From Citrobacter freundii ATCC 8090 = MTCC 1658 = NBRC 12681 (GTDB taxonomy: Bacteria; Pseudomonadota; Gammaproteobacteria; Enterobacterales; Enterobacteriaceae), in assembly GCF_011064845.1 (NCBI RefSeq), contig NZ_CP049015.1:1054001-1118000 (forward strand): DNA of 64,000 nt, written 5' to 3'. Position 1 is the first letter of the stretch. Each line of letters opens with the position of its first letter. The notes under the pieces were generated by a model. The model was not told the DNA's origin, searched no databases, and saw only the letters and a list, made by a program, of their open reading frames with translations. The translations under genes and the position numbers were made by a program. This document shows positions 19,841 through 30,600 of the stretch, piece by piece.

Positions 19841-19875
19841 CAATAAAAAACGCACAGGGGGGACCGCCCTGTGCG
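19841..19875 (-). terminator. Rho-independent terminator after puuB
   Basis: CGCACAGGG (19851-19859) pairs with CCCTGTGCG (19867-19875). On the minus strand the stem is followed by TTTTTTATTG. It lies 21 bp past the puuB stop and separates the puu transcript from the hya promoter region at about 19689-19840. Confidence 0.93.
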
Positions 19876-19896
19876 TCGGGTTTATCGCGGAAGAAC

Positions 19897-21177
19897 TTAA
19901 ACCCCAAGGCGATCGCGTAAGCTGTAATAGGCCGCGCCCATGGCGGTAAACGGAATGCGCAGGCTGCGGCCTCCCGGGAACGGGTAATGCGGCAGTTTGG
20001 CGAACGCGTCAAAACGCTCGGCATCCCCGCGCAGCAGTTCCGAAATCAGCCGTCCTGCCAGGTGGGTACAAGTCACGCCGTGGCCGCTGTAGCCCTGCAT
20101 ATAGTAAATGTTGGTATCAAGACGGCCGAACTGCGGCATGCGCGACAGCGTTAACAGGAAATTACCGGTCCAGCGGTAATCAATTTTTACCCCCTGCAAT
20201 TGCGGGAAGGTCTTCAGCAGTTTCGGCATTACCAGACGCTCAATATCGTCCGGATCGCGAGCGCCGTAGACAACACCGCCGCCGTACAGCAGGCGGTTAT
20301 CGCCGGTCAGACGGTAGTAATCCAGCAGGTAGTTACAATCTTCCACGCAGTAGTTTTTCGGGATCAGCGAGCGCGCCATCTCCGCCGACAGCGGTTCGGT
20401 GGTTAACACCTGCGTGCCGCACGGCATGCTGCTTTTTGCCAGCGCAGGTTCCAGTTTGTCGCCGAGGTAGGCGTTGCCCGCGACAATCACAAAACGTGCC
20501 GTAACCTGACCTTTTTCGGTGCTGACAACCGCCGGGGTGGTGTGCTGAATACGCGTCACAGGCGATTGTTCGAAGACGCGCCCGCCGTTCAGACGAATGG
20601 CGTTAGCCTCGCCAATCGCCAGGTTTAGCGGATGAATATGACCACCGCTGTGGTCGAGTAGCGCGCCGACATAACGATCGCTGCTGACTTCGCGGCGAAT
20701 TTCGCTGCTATCCAACAGTTCAAGCTGCGTATTGCCGTAGCGTTCCCAGTTCGATTTCTGCTCCTCCAGCGTTTCCATCTGTTTGTGGTTCAGGGCCACA
20801 AACAGCCCGCCAGGACGATAGTCGCAGTCGATCTGATAACGTTTGATACGTTCGCGAATGATATTGCCGCCTTCAAACATCATACTGCCAAGCATTTTAG
20901 CGGCGTCCGGGCCGTAGGTGCGTTCAATGACGTCGATATCGCGACTGTAGGAGTTCACCAACTGACCACCGTTGCGCCCGCTGGCTCCGAAGCCAATTCG
21001 TGCGGATTCCAGTAGCACCACGTCGTAACCCATCTCTGATAAATGCAGGGCGGAGGAGAGTCCTGTATAACCACCGCCCACGACGCAAACATCACAGCTT
21101 ACCGATTCGCTAAGGGTCGGGAACGGTTCGTATTGATTGGCGCTTGCGGCGTAATAACTGCTGGTATGTTCAGTCAT
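19897..21177 (-). CDS. puuB: Gamma-glutamylputrescine oxidase PuuB
   Basis: This 426-residue flavoprotein has the same length as E. coli PuuB. The FAD dinucleotide-binding motif is VCVVGGGYTGLSSALHLSE near residues 30-48. It oxidises gamma-glutamylputrescine to gamma-glutamyl-aminobutyraldehyde, the second step of the gamma-glutamylated putrescine route. The gene begins 2 bp after puuC. In E. coli puuE (GABA transaminase) follows, but here the terminator and then hyaA come next. Confidence 0.97.
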   Translation of the reverse strand: MTEHTSSYYAASANQYEPFPTLSESVSCDVCVVGGGYTGLSSALHLSEMGYDVVLLESARIGFGASGRNGGQLVNSYSRDIDVIERTYGPDAAKMLGSMMFEGGNIIRERIKRYQIDCDYRPGGLFVALNHKQMETLEEQKSNWERYGNTQLELLDSSEIRREVSSDRYVGALLDHSGGHIHPLNLAIGEANAIRLNGGRVFEQSPVTRIQHTTPAVVSTEKGQVTARFVIVAGNAYLGDKLEPALAKSSMPCGTQVLTTEPLSAEMARSLIPKNYCVEDCNYLLDYYRLTGDNRLLYGGGVVYGARDPDDIERLVMPKLLKTFPQLQGVKIDYRWTGNFLLTLSRMPQFGRLDTNIYYMQGYSGHGVTCTHLAGRLISELLRGDAERFDAFAKLPHYPFPGGRSLRIPFTAMGAAYYSLRDRLGV

Positions 21178-21179
21178 GA

Positions 21180-22667
21180 TTAAGACTCCAGGGAGATCCA
21201 GATGGTTTTTAATTCGCTAAATTTTTCCAGCGCATGCAGGGATTTATCGCGTCCGTTACCGCTTTGTTTATAGCCGCCGAATGGCACGGTCATATCACCG
21301 TCGTTGTAGTTATTCACGAAGACCGAACCGGCCTTCAGGCGGCGACTCATGCGGTGCGCGCGCGACAAATCGCGGGTCCAGACCGCGGCGCCCAGACCGT
21401 AGTCGCTGTCGTTGGCCAGCGCCAGAGCTTCGGCTTCACTGCTAAAACGAGTGATGACCAGTACCGGGCCGAAGATCTCATCGCGGCTGACGTGGGCTTG
21501 CGGCGCGGTGTCGACAAAAATAGTCGGGCCGATGGCCGCCGGGTGTACGTGGCTGCGGCCATCCAGCGCCAGCGTGCCTTGCGCTTCACCGTCGCGAATA
21601 AAACTGTGAACGGTGTCGGCATGCGTGTTGTCGATAAGCGTGCCCATCGTGGTTTCCGGATCCAGCGGGTTGCCCGGCTGCCAGTTTTTCGCCTGCTCTT
21701 TTAAAAGCGCGATAAACTCGTCGGCAATACTTTCTTCCAGCAGCAGACGTGTACCGGCGATACAAACCTGGCCCTGATTATAGAAAATACCTGCCGCTGC
21801 ATTAGCGGCGGCTTTCGGCAGATCCGGGCAATCGGCAAATACGATGTTGGCACTTTTACCGCCGGCCTCCAGCCAGACGCGTTTCATGTTGCTGTCGCCA
21901 GCATCTTTGAGCAGTTGCTTGCCGGTGCGGGTCGAGCCGGTAAACGTGATCACATCAACATCCGGATGCAGCGACAGTGCCTGGCCCGCTTCGTGACCGT
22001 ACCCGCTCACAACGCTGAGCACGCCATCGGGCAAACCTGCTTTTTTAGCCAGTGCGGCCAGGCGAATCGCGGTCAGCGGTGATTTTTCGGAAGGCTTGAG
22101 GATCACGCTGTTACCCGCAGCCAGAGCCGGGCCGAGCTTCCAGCAGGCCAGCAGCAGGGGAAAATTCCACGGCACGATGGCCGCAATCACGCCCACCGGT
22201 TCGCGGACAATCAGCGCTAAATCGTTCACCGAGGTAGTGGCAACTTCACCATAGACTTTATCTATCGCCTCGGCGTACCAACGGATGGCGCGTGCCGCGC
22301 CGGGAATATCATCACGCAGGCTATGGCGAATCGGTTTACCGGTGTCGAGCGTTTCCAGTAGCGCCAGCTCCTCGTGATGCTGCTCCATTAAATCGGCGAG
22401 TTTGTGCAGCACCGCTTTGCGCTCTGCGGGTGATGCCTGCGACCAGTCCCCGCGTTCAAACACGGTGCGGGCTGCGGTGACCGCGCGGTCAACATCCGCT
22501 TTTTTGCCGCGGGCGACTTTGGCGAGCGGGCGTTGTCCTGCCGGATCCTGGGTAATAAAGGTTTCGTTATCGGCGGCGGCACAATATTCGCCGTTAATAA
22601 ATAAACGGGTTTCCGGTGAATAATGGCTGGCTTTCTCACGCCAATATTTAAGATTCTGAAAGTTCAT
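21180..22667 (-). CDS. puuC: Gamma-glutamyl-gamma-aminobutyraldehyde dehydrogenase PuuC
   Basis: This 495-residue aldehyde dehydrogenase has the same length as E. coli PuuC. Catalytic residues are seen in LEAGGKSANIVF (glutamate) and FYNQGQVCIAGTR (cysteine). PWNFPLLLACWK is the conserved NAD-site loop. It makes gamma-glutamyl-GABA from the aldehyde produced by PuuB. It is separated from puuR by 138 bp containing a small hairpin. Confidence 0.97.
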   Translation of the reverse strand: MNFQNLKYWREKASHYSPETRLFINGEYCAAADNETFITQDPAGQRPLAKVARGKKADVDRAVTAARTVFERGDWSQASPAERKAVLHKLADLMEQHHEELALLETLDTGKPIRHSLRDDIPGAARAIRWYAEAIDKVYGEVATTSVNDLALIVREPVGVIAAIVPWNFPLLLACWKLGPALAAGNSVILKPSEKSPLTAIRLAALAKKAGLPDGVLSVVSGYGHEAGQALSLHPDVDVITFTGSTRTGKQLLKDAGDSNMKRVWLEAGGKSANIVFADCPDLPKAAANAAAGIFYNQGQVCIAGTRLLLEESIADEFIALLKEQAKNWQPGNPLDPETTMGTLIDNTHADTVHSFIRDGEAQGTLALDGRSHVHPAAIGPTIFVDTAPQAHVSRDEIFGPVLVITRFSSEAEALALANDSDYGLGAAVWTRDLSRAHRMSRRLKAGSVFVNNYNDGDMTVPFGGYKQSGNGRDKSLHALEKFSELKTIWISLES

Positions 22668-22778
22668 AGCTACTCCTTTTATATCAATAAGATAAAGTTC
22701 GTTGCTGATCTTTTTCAGGCAAAATCAGGCTGCACGATACCCCAGGGATGTACCCTGTTAATGCGCGTTATTTAAGAA

Positions 22779-22797
22779 GGCCTGAGAAATTCAGGCC
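22779..22797 (-). terminator. Hairpin between puuR and puuC
   Basis: GGCCTGA (22779-22785) pairs with TCAGGCC (22791-22797) with a five-base loop. On the minus strand TTCTTAAATA follows. It may attenuate read-through from puuDR into puuCB rather than end it fully. Confidence 0.35.
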
Positions 22798-22805
22798 GTT
22801 ACTGA

Positions 22806-23363
22806 TTAGAACGTGGTGGGAGTGTGGGCACTGATGATGCGGCAGATCCCCGCCGAGGTGTTGCTGAAGCTGTGTGGTATGCCGGTGTTAATGGCATAGC
22901 TTTGCCCTGCAACAAGAGGATACGTTTGACCGTTGATGGTCAGTATCACTTCACCTTCCAGTATTGTGCCAATCTCTTCACCCTGATGTTTAATTCTCTC
23001 CCCGGTTGTCGTGCCTGGCTGATAGGTTTCAAACATCATTGCCAGCGTACGATTCGGATTTCCGTTGTGTACCAGCTTCATGGATACTCCCTGACTCCCG
23101 ATCTCAATCAAATCATCCTGATTGATAACCACCTGCGGTTCGTCAGGCTTTTCCGGTTCCGCGAAGAACTCGGAGAGCGACAGCCCATATACTTTCAATA
23201 GCTTTTGCAGCGTACTGATGGCAGGACTGACTTTATCCTGCTCTATGGTGCTGATGGCGCTATGCGTTAACCCAGACAGTTCGGCGGCACGACGCTGCGA
23301 AAGACCCAATTGCTGGCGGATCTCTGACAAACGTTTACCCGGCGCCAGGCCGTCATCGCTCAT
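22806..23363 (-). CDS. puuR: Putrescine utilisation repressor PuuR
   Basis: This 185-residue protein has a Cro/XRE-type helix-turn-helix (RLSEIRQQLGLSQRRAAELSG, split from the start of the chain; residues about 9-62). A cupin domain follows (residues about 110-180; GEEIGTILEGEVILTINGQTY). PuuR represses puuDRCB and puuAP and is released by putrescine. It lies 25 bp after puuD. A probable operator sits between puuD and puuA. Confidence 0.96.
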   Translation of the reverse strand: MSDDGLAPGKRLSEIRQQLGLSQRRAAELSGLTHSAISTIEQDKVSPAISTLQKLLKVYGLSLSEFFAEPEKPDEPQVVINQDDLIEIGSQGVSMKLVHNGNPNRTLAMMFETYQPGTTTGERIKHQGEEIGTILEGEVILTINGQTYPLVAGQSYAINTGIPHSFSNTSAGICRIISAHTPTTF

Positions 23364-23388
23364 AATTGCATTTCCTTAACTGTAGTGG

Positions 23389-24153
23389 TCAGAGTCGCTG
23401 TTTTTCAGCGAGGTGGTTCTGACAAGCGGTGATAAAACCTTCAAGTAACAAACGCGACAGGGCGTATTCGCTACTGTTCCATTCCGGGTGCCACTGCACG
23501 CCGAGCGCGAAAGGATGGTCATGGACGCTGGCCGCTTCCACTAATCCATCCTGCGAGCGTGCTTCCACGCGCAGCTGCGGGCCAAGGGTTTTTGCGCCCT
23601 GACCATGCAAGGAGTTAACCCAAAACGTGCTGCAACCTGGTATTAACTGAGATAGCAATCCTCCCTGTTGAACCTGGACTTCATGAGATGGCGCATATTG
23701 CTGCTCCACCGGGAGTTCCGCATCTTCACGATGTTCCAGGAACTGTGAGTGATCGCACAGGCGACGATACAGAGTCCCGCCAGTGGCGACAACTAATTCC
23801 TGTAAGCCCCGGCAGATGGCGAAAATGGGAATGCGCCTTTCGAGCCCGGCGGTAATTAGCGCCATGCTCAGAAGATCACGCCCGGGATCGGCGTCAGACT
23901 CATCGCCATTTTCACCATAGAGGTGCGGCTGCACATTGCTTGGGCTTCCTGGCAGGAAGATACCATCCAGTTTCGGTAACAGCGCGTTCAGCAATTCGGG
24001 TTCCGCGAGCGCATGGGGCAGCGCTATCGGTAATCCACCGGCATTTAATACCGCATTCAGGTACTTTTCTTGCAGAGTCTGGGTCTCATGACCCTTAAGC
24101 CTGTTCCTACACATCACTACACCAATAACTGGCTTGTCAAATATATTGCCCAT
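23389..24153 (-). CDS. puuD: Gamma-glutamyl-GABA hydrolase PuuD
   Basis: This 254-residue class I glutamine-amidotransferase-like hydrolase has the same length as E. coli PuuD. The start at 24153 (MGNIFDKPVIGVVMCRNRL) is chosen by homology; the frame opens 18 codons upstream. The nucleophile cysteine is in FAICRGLQE near residue 114 and the histidine in LGVQWHPEW near residue 222. It splits gamma-glutamyl-GABA into glutamate and GABA. It is divergent from puuA and is the first gene of puuDRCB. Confidence 0.97.
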   Translation of the reverse strand: MGNIFDKPVIGVVMCRNRLKGHETQTLQEKYLNAVLNAGGLPIALPHALAEPELLNALLPKLDGIFLPGSPSNVQPHLYGENGDESDADPGRDLLSMALITAGLERRIPIFAICRGLQELVVATGGTLYRRLCDHSQFLEHREDAELPVEQQYAPSHEVQVQQGGLLSQLIPGCSTFWVNSLHGQGAKTLGPQLRVEARSQDGLVEAASVHDHPFALGVQWHPEWNSSEYALSRLLLEGFITACQNHLAEKQRL

Positions 24154-24305
24154 GATCGACCTCACGTTTTGGAATAAATTATTGCCAAACGGTTCCTTGT
24201 TGTGCAATTCCGTTCATTATTTTCTCAATCTAGCAGCGGAATAACCTTCTAGCAAACTTAATTTAACATTTGACAAACAATTTGTTTGCATCCAGAGTCG
24301 AATGG

Positions 24306-24320
24306 TGGACATTATATTTA
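24306..24320. promoter_or_regulatory. Probable PuuR operator
   Basis: TGGACATTATATTTA reads TAAATATAATGTCCA on the other strand. It resembles the PuuR box AAAATATAATGAACA known from the E. coli puuA-puuD region. It lies 46 bp before the puuA start in the divergent puuD-puuA gap. Confidence 0.6.
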
Positions 24321-24365
24321 ACAGTCAAATCACAGAGCAGCTTACCAGGCCAACGGCGGTGAATC

Positions 24366-25784
24366 ATGGAAACCAATATCGTAGAAGTTGAGAATTTTGT
24401 TCAGCATTCTGAAGAGAGACGAAGTAGCGCGTTTGCGCGCGAAGTTAAGCAGTATCTGGAACGCTATCCTAATACGCAGTATGTGGATGTGCTGTTAACC
24501 GACCTTAATGGTTGTTTTCGCGGTAAGCGCCTCCCGGTTGCTGGATTGCATAAGTTAGAGAAAGGCTGCTATTTCCCGGCATCTGTTTTCGCGATGGATA
24601 TTCTTGGCAATGTGGTCGAAGAGGCGGGATTAGGCCAGGAGCTTGGCGAACCGGATCGGACTTGTGTACCGGTGGCAGGCACGTTAACCCCTTCGGCCGC
24701 CGATCCTGAATTTATTGCACAGATGATGCTGACGATGCTGGATGAAGATGGCGCTCCCTTTGACGTTGAGCCGCGGAACGTACTGAACCGACTCTGGCAG
24801 AAACTTCGCCAGCGCGGTCTGTTCCCCGTCGTAGCGGTAGAGCTGGAGTTCTATTTACTCGATCGTAAGCGCGATCCCGAAGGTTATCTGCAGCCGCCGT
24901 GCGCGCCGGGTACGGACGATCGCAATACCCAAAGTCAGGTTTACTCGGTTGATAACCTGAACCATTTTGCTGATGTGTTAAACGATATCGATGAACTGGC
25001 CCGTTTACAGCTGATCCCGGCTGACGGCGCAGTGGCTGAAGCCTCCCCTGGGCAGTTTGAAATCAACCTCTACCATACCGATAACGTGCTCGACGCCTGC
25101 GACGACGCGCTGGCGTTGAAACGTCTGGTACGGCTGGTGGCGGAGAAACATAAGAGGCATGCCACGTTTATGGCAAAGCCTTATGAGGAACACGCAGGGA
25201 GCGGGATGCATATCCACATCAGCATTATGAATAACAAAGGCGAGAACGTGCTGGCCGATGCGAATGGCGATGATTCCATGTTACTTAAGCGTGCGCTTGC
25301 CGGGATGATTGATCTGATGCCCGCATCAATGGCGCTGCTGGCGCCGAATGTGAACTCCTATCGCCGCTTCCAGCCGGGTATGTATGTGCCGACTCAGGCT
25401 TCCTGGGGGCATAACAACCGTACGGTGGCGCTGCGTATTCCCTGCGGCGATCGTGATAACCATCGGGTTGAATATCGCGTGGCAGGGGCGGATGCCAACC
25501 CGTATCTGGTGATGTCGACCATCCTGGCGGGGATCCTTCACGGTCTGGATAACGATCTGCCGCTGCAGGAAGAGGTGGAAGGCAACGGACTGGAGCAGGA
25601 AGGGCTACCGTTTCCTATCCGCCAGAGCGATGCGCTGTGGGAGTTTATGCAAAACGACAGTCTGCGTGAATTATTGGGTGAGCGTTTTAGCCACGTGTAT
25701 CACGCCTGTAAAAACGATGAATTAATCCAGTTTGAACGTCTTATCACCGACACTGAAATTGAGTGGATGTTGAAAAACGCCTGA
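24366..25784 (+). CDS. puuA: Gamma-glutamylputrescine synthetase PuuA
   Basis: This 472-residue protein belongs to the glutamine-synthetase family. Metal and ATP motifs are visible: VAVELEFYLL near residue 158, GQFEINLYHT near residue 226, and AGSGMHIHISIMN near residue 278. It joins glutamate to putrescine with ATP, the first step of the pathway. It is divergent from puuD and followed after 343 bp by the transporter gene puuP. Confidence 0.97.
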   Translation: METNIVEVENFVQHSEERRSSAFAREVKQYLERYPNTQYVDVLLTDLNGCFRGKRLPVAGLHKLEKGCYFPASVFAMDILGNVVEEAGLGQELGEPDRTCVPVAGTLTPSAADPEFIAQMMLTMLDEDGAPFDVEPRNVLNRLWQKLRQRGLFPVVAVELEFYLLDRKRDPEGYLQPPCAPGTDDRNTQSQVYSVDNLNHFADVLNDIDELARLQLIPADGAVAEASPGQFEINLYHTDNVLDACDDALALKRLVRLVAEKHKRHATFMAKPYEEHAGSGMHIHISIMNNKGENVLADANGDDSMLLKRALAGMIDLMPASMALLAPNVNSYRRFQPGMYVPTQASWGHNNRTVALRIPCGDRDNHRVEYRVAGADANPYLVMSTILAGILHGLDNDLPLQEEVEGNGLEQEGLPFPIRQSDALWEFMQNDSLRELLGERFSHVYHACKNDELIQFERLITDTEIEWMLKNA

Positions 25785-26127
25785 CAGTCGTACAGGTCAT
25801 TTAAAAAGAAGTCGCATCATGCGGGCTGAGCGGAGCCAGCCCGTCAAAATTGCAGGAATACCTGCCATTTCCCGGATGTCGCGTAATGGAGCGCGGGCGA
25901 CAACGGGTCTTCAGATAACCGACAGAGTTTGTGACGAGGAAATGTGATGATGCCAATGTTTAAAAACCAGCCCCGCGTGAGCATCCATGGCTCCCGCAGT
26001 AAGTACGGACCGCATCTGTGCCGTGCAACATTGACGCCTTTCTTATGGCTTTCTACCCCGATACGACCCAGGTCTGCTGTTCCCACATTTCGAACGCAGA
26101 TCTGGGCTCGTCGCGGGGAGGAAAGCT
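25785..26127 (+). other. Long puuA-puuP spacer with a hairpin and an upstream open frame
   Basis: The 343-bp gap holds a hairpin with arms CGGGCTG (25822-25828) and CAGCCCG (25837-25843). An open frame opens at 25944-25952 with three start-type codons (GTG ATG ATG) behind GAGGAA. This frame runs through 26138 and so overlaps the puuP start by about 11 bases. A translationally coupled leader peptide is possible. I see no known family in its 64 codons. Confidence 0.4.
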
Positions 26128-27516
26128 ATGTCGACTAATTCTTCTGTGGATCTTGCAGCCCAGCCGGGCAAAGCACAGCTGCGTAAATCTCTCAAGCTGT
26201 GGCAGGTAGTGGTGATGGGGCTGGCCTATCTCACGCCGATGACAGTGTTTGACACCTTTGGCATTGTTTCGGGTATCAGCAATGGCCATGTTCCAGCCTC
26301 CTACCTGCTGGCCCTGGCGGGCGTACTGTTTACCGCCATCAGTTACGGAAAGCTGGTGCGCCAGTTTCCGCAGGCCGGTTCGGCCTATACCTATGCGCAA
26401 AAAGCGATTAATCCGCATGTGGGGTTTATGGTCGGCTGGTCGTCACTGCTTGACTACCTTTTCCTGCCGATGATTAACGTACTATTGGCGAAAATTTACC
26501 TTTCCGCGTTATTCCCGGGGGTTGCGCCATGGATTTGGGTGGTGCTGTTCGTGGCGATCCTTACCGCGGCCAATTTGAAAAGCGTTAACCTGGTGGCGAA
26601 CTTCAATGCCCTGTTTGTCCTGGTGCAGGTGGCGATCATCGTGGTGTTTATTTTCCTCGTGGTGCAGGGGCTGCACAAAGGCGAAGGGGTCGGGACCGTC
26701 TGGTCGTTGCAACCGTTTATTAGTCAGAATGCGCATTTGATTCCGATTATCACCGGGGCGACCATTGTCTGCTTCTCGTTTCTCGGGTTTGACGCGGTAA
26801 CGACTCTCTCTGAAGAGACGCCAGATGCTGCGCGCACCATTCCAAAAGCCATTTTTCTTACCGCGCTGTACGGTGGACTGATCTTCATTGCCGCTTCGTT
26901 CTTTATGCAACTGTTCTTCCCGGACATTAGCCGATTCAAAGACCCGGATGCGGCGCTGCCGGAGATTGCGCTGTACGTCGGCGGCAAGTTGTTCCAGTCT
27001 ATTTTTCTGTGCACCACCTTTGTGAATACGCTGGCGTCAGGTCTGGCGTCGCATGCCAGCGTTTCTCGCCTGCTGTATGTGATGGGCCGCGATAACGTCT
27101 TCCCGGAGAAGTACTTTGGTTATGTCCATCCCAAATGGCGTACTCCCGCGTTGAACGTCATCATGGTCGGGATTGTGGCGCTGTCGGCCCTGTTTTTTGA
27201 TCTGGTGACCGCTACGGCGCTGATTAACTTTGGCGCGTTGGTGGCCTTTACCTTCGTTAATCTGTCCGTGTTTAACCACTTCTGGCGTCGTGAAGGACGT
27301 AAGCATACCTGGCAGGAAAAGTTGCACTATCTGGTATTGCCAATGGTCGGTGCCGCCACGGTAGCCGTACTATGGGTGAATCTGGAAGTGACATCGCTGA
27401 CGCTGGGACTGGTATGGGCCGGCGTTGGGCTGGTGTATCTCGCGTACCTGACCGGACGCTTTCGTAAACCGCCGCCGCAGTTTGACGCCGCGAAATCTGA
27501 GCGCGCATGGGAGTGA
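26128..27516 (+). CDS. puuP: Putrescine importer PuuP
   Basis: This 462-residue amino acid-polyamine-organocation (APC) permease is almost the same length as E. coli PuuP. About 12 helices are visible, with the APC blocks [18 protein letters not shown] and [17 protein letters not shown]. It imports putrescine by proton motive force for the puu pathway. GGGGAGGAAAGCT precedes the ATG as a strong ribosome site. It converges on the large AAA+ gene, with a hairpin between them. Confidence 0.96.
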   Translation: MSTNSSVDLAAQPGKAQLRKSLKLWQVVVMGLAYLTPMTVFDTFGIVSGISNGHVPASYLLALAGVLFTAISYGKLVRQFPQAGSAYTYAQKAINPHVGFMVGWSSLLDYLFLPMINVLLAKIYLSALFPGVAPWIWVVLFVAILTAANLKSVNLVANFNALFVLVQVAIIVVFIFLVVQGLHKGEGVGTVWSLQPFISQNAHLIPIITGATIVCFSFLGFDAVTTLSEETPDAARTIPKAIFLTALYGGLIFIAASFFMQLFFPDISRFKDPDAALPEIALYVGGKLFQSIFLCTTFVNTLASGLASHASVSRLLYVMGRDNVFPEKYFGYVHPKWRTPALNVIMVGIVALSALFFDLVTATALINFGALVAFTFVNLSVFNHFWRREGRKHTWQEKLHYLVLPMVGAATVAVLWVNLEVTSLTLGLVWAGVGLVYLAYLTGRFRKPPPQFDAAKSERAWE

Positions 27517-27628
27517 TGGAAACGGAATCGGCAGAGATCTGGTAATGACGATTAATATTTAGCAGTGGCCAGATTTACACCATCGGATGTGAAAGTCGGC
27601 CGTAGCTTTCGGCTAGTCAAATGAAAAC

Positions 27629-27659
27629 GGTATGCCACGGTGGAAAGTCGTGGCATACC
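27629..27659 (-). terminator. Perfect 11-bp hairpin between puuP and the AAA+ gene
   Basis: GGTATGCCACG (27629-27639) pairs with CGTGGCATACC (27649-27659). On the minus strand GTTTTCATTTG follows the stem, so it probably ends the AAA+ operon and may also serve puuP. Confidence 0.7.
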
Positions 27660-27675
27660 TGCTTAGCGGTGTTGT

Positions 27676-30600
27676 TTACTGAACCGCAAGTCGATTTTTT
27701 TCCCTGATGCGATTGATCAATTCCATTTGCTCGTGGGTTGCCCTTACCAACAAACCGTCCAGAACGGCATCGTTATATTGTTCACTTGAATAGGTTAATT
27801 CAAATAACCCCATCTTAATGATAATATCGCGAACCGCTTCATTTGGATCGTTAGCAAGTCTCAGTCGGATTTTCTGGCTGCTTCGTGGAGCAAGGAGCCC
27901 ACTAAACAGGCACCGAGCCAAATCGCTTCGAATCGTGACATCAGGATCATTTGCCAGTTGCTCTTGCACCAGAAGAGAGAGCGGATTCATGCGATCTGAT
28001 TCTTCAATCAACTTTCTTTTAACGCTGTTATCTATATCCTTTGCTAACAATATCTGGACCTCTGGCGTTAACCTTTTATTTTTCGCCAATGCGAGCCTTA
28101 TTCTGAGATCGTTATCTTTTATCAACCGATGCTGCACTTCTTCACTCAGTGGCGAATTGAAGAGTCCTTCCGAACCTCTAGCCAGTGCTTCCCTAACACA
28201 GATGGCATCATCTTCTACCAGTATGAGTTGTGCCGACGGATGCAGTTTAGGATAAGAGGCCATTTTCTGGCGAATTGACAGATCGCTATCTCTGGCAAGA
28301 AGGGTTTGTGTTAGAGGATTCAGTGTAAAGAGATAGTTTTCCTCCTCTGGTATCAGGTGGGCACGTACTCTTTGGTCTCTATCGTTTGCCAATTTCACCT
28401 GAACTGCTTTTCCTGGGCTTTGTGAGGCCGCAACTGCGCAGCGTACTTTGACCGATTTATCGTTCGCCAGTTGCCATTCGATCTCGCGATCTGTCCACCA
28501 ATCACGTAACAGGGCGATGCGAACCTTGTCTTCATCATCAAGGAGCAGCTCGTGGAGAATCTTAGTATTCGTATTTTGGTTGGCCGCCAGTTTCTGACGC
28601 ACATTGGCCTCTTTGTGCGTAACCAACTCTTCTTGCCCATCCCTACTCAACGCCGGGTTACTGGCTAACGCTTCGAGTATCTCTACGCTGCAGTTCTCCA
28701 GATTCAGGATTTTATTCTGTAGGGCTTCCGATAGCGCGGAATTACCAGCCAGCGCTAGCGCGATTTTTGTCACACTCTTCGTTGATGGTAAACCTGAGTT
28801 TGCCCTCATGCTGGCTAAAATCGACTGTACGCTTTCCATCGCCGTGGCCAGATTGTTTACCGCCAATTCTGTTTTATAGATGCGTTCCATTAACGGTTCG
28901 CCGATTTGTGGATTGCCCGCTAGATTCTCGCGTATCGCAGCTGAGCCCGAGTCGTAAAGCTGCGTATAGTACTCTTCATTGAGATGCTGATTTAGTGCAA
29001 GTGCCAGTTGTACTTCCTCTTCATCCTTTATTAATTTACCAATGATTGGAGCGGTAAGGGCATTGTTCCTGGCCAGTTGAACACGGATTTCGCTATCATG
29101 CATTTCAGCGAGCTGCGCCATGATTGGACCCGTCAGGTTGCGATTACCTGCTAACGCGTAATGCACTTCCTGGTTACCGTTATCCAGTAATTGCTGTTGA
29201 GTTAATGCACTTATAGTGGCGTTACTTGCCAGCTCTTTTTGAACATCGTAGATATCATTGGCTAGTCGCTGCTGTACTTCACTCGGTAGATTTTCAGTGT
29301 AAGCCAACGATTTTCGAACCTGATGGTTTTGATCCATCGCGAGATGATGTATAGCTTTCTCTGGCAGCGAATTGCGCCAGTGTACCAGGCGTGCACGAAC
29401 ATCATCATCGCTATCATCCATTAAGGTACAGATCGTGTCGTCCGCAATGTTAGCATTGCCAGCTAATGTCTCACGTACTTCTGTGCAGCTGTCTTTGGTC
29501 AGTTGTTCCTGAACCTCAGGGTGAAGAGCGTAATTGCTGGCAAGGGCAATACGTATTTTTTCTGACGGATGCTGGCTCAAATTGTTTTGCAACAGGGCGC
29601 TATCAAAGTGTTTGCTACCGGCGAGTTCTCTAAGAACTTCATCTGTGTCCTGGAGCAAAGAGTTTAATGCGGGATTGGACAGATTAGGGTGTTCGGCAAG
29701 CTTGCGACGAACCGAGACACGCGTATCCTGAGTCAGCCGTATCTGTGCGGTTGCAGTCAGGTTGGGGTTAGACGCTAATGACTCCCTAACTTCCGTACAT
29801 TCATCTTTTGCTAACTCTAGTTGTACAGCTTCCGCGAGTAATCCTTCACGGCGGCGTTTAGCCAGTGTTTCACGCACGTCCTGATCGCTGTCCAGCGTCA
29901 GGATCTGTTGTACCTTTTCGCTAAGCCCATCAAGATCTGCTAGATCTTCACGCACGGTAAAATCGTGGTCCCTTGCCAGTATTTCCTGCGCCTCAGGGTG
30001 AAGATTGCTATTGCGCGCCAAACGTCGGCGAATAGAGACCCTGGAATCCTTCGCAAGTTGTAATTGCATTAATTTACTGAGATTTTTATTGGTAATCAGC
30101 ATCTCGCAAACGTCTAATTCTGGATCACGCATTAAATGTTGAAGCAATGTACTATCTGTGCTGTTGCTGGCGAGCTGGAGTCGATGTTGAATAGTGAGCT
30201 GAAGCCGTTCGAATTGTGTTGCCATCAGATCATGCGGTGCATTTGCATGTATACAGGCCAGATGTAAAAGATCGATGTCAAACTCAGGCTGGTCATTAAC
30301 AATGTTAATACGTTGGGTGAGTACCTGCTCAGGACAGTTCGGGTTACGATATACTGCTTTGCGTACGTTCAGGTCTGCATCTGCCGCCAGTTTTTCCAGT
30401 AAATCATCCGGACAATCTTCGCTATTAGCGACCTCTGCGCGGCGCAACGAGTTTGCACTATCCGCCATCTGAATCATCTGCGCTACGCTAAGACCATCGC
30501 TGGTGGAAGCTGGTTTGAGCTTGAGTTTCTCAAACAACTCTTCGTATTGGGCAACCTGTTCACGCAGGGTCTCACGTAACGGAACTGTAAGCTGGATAGC

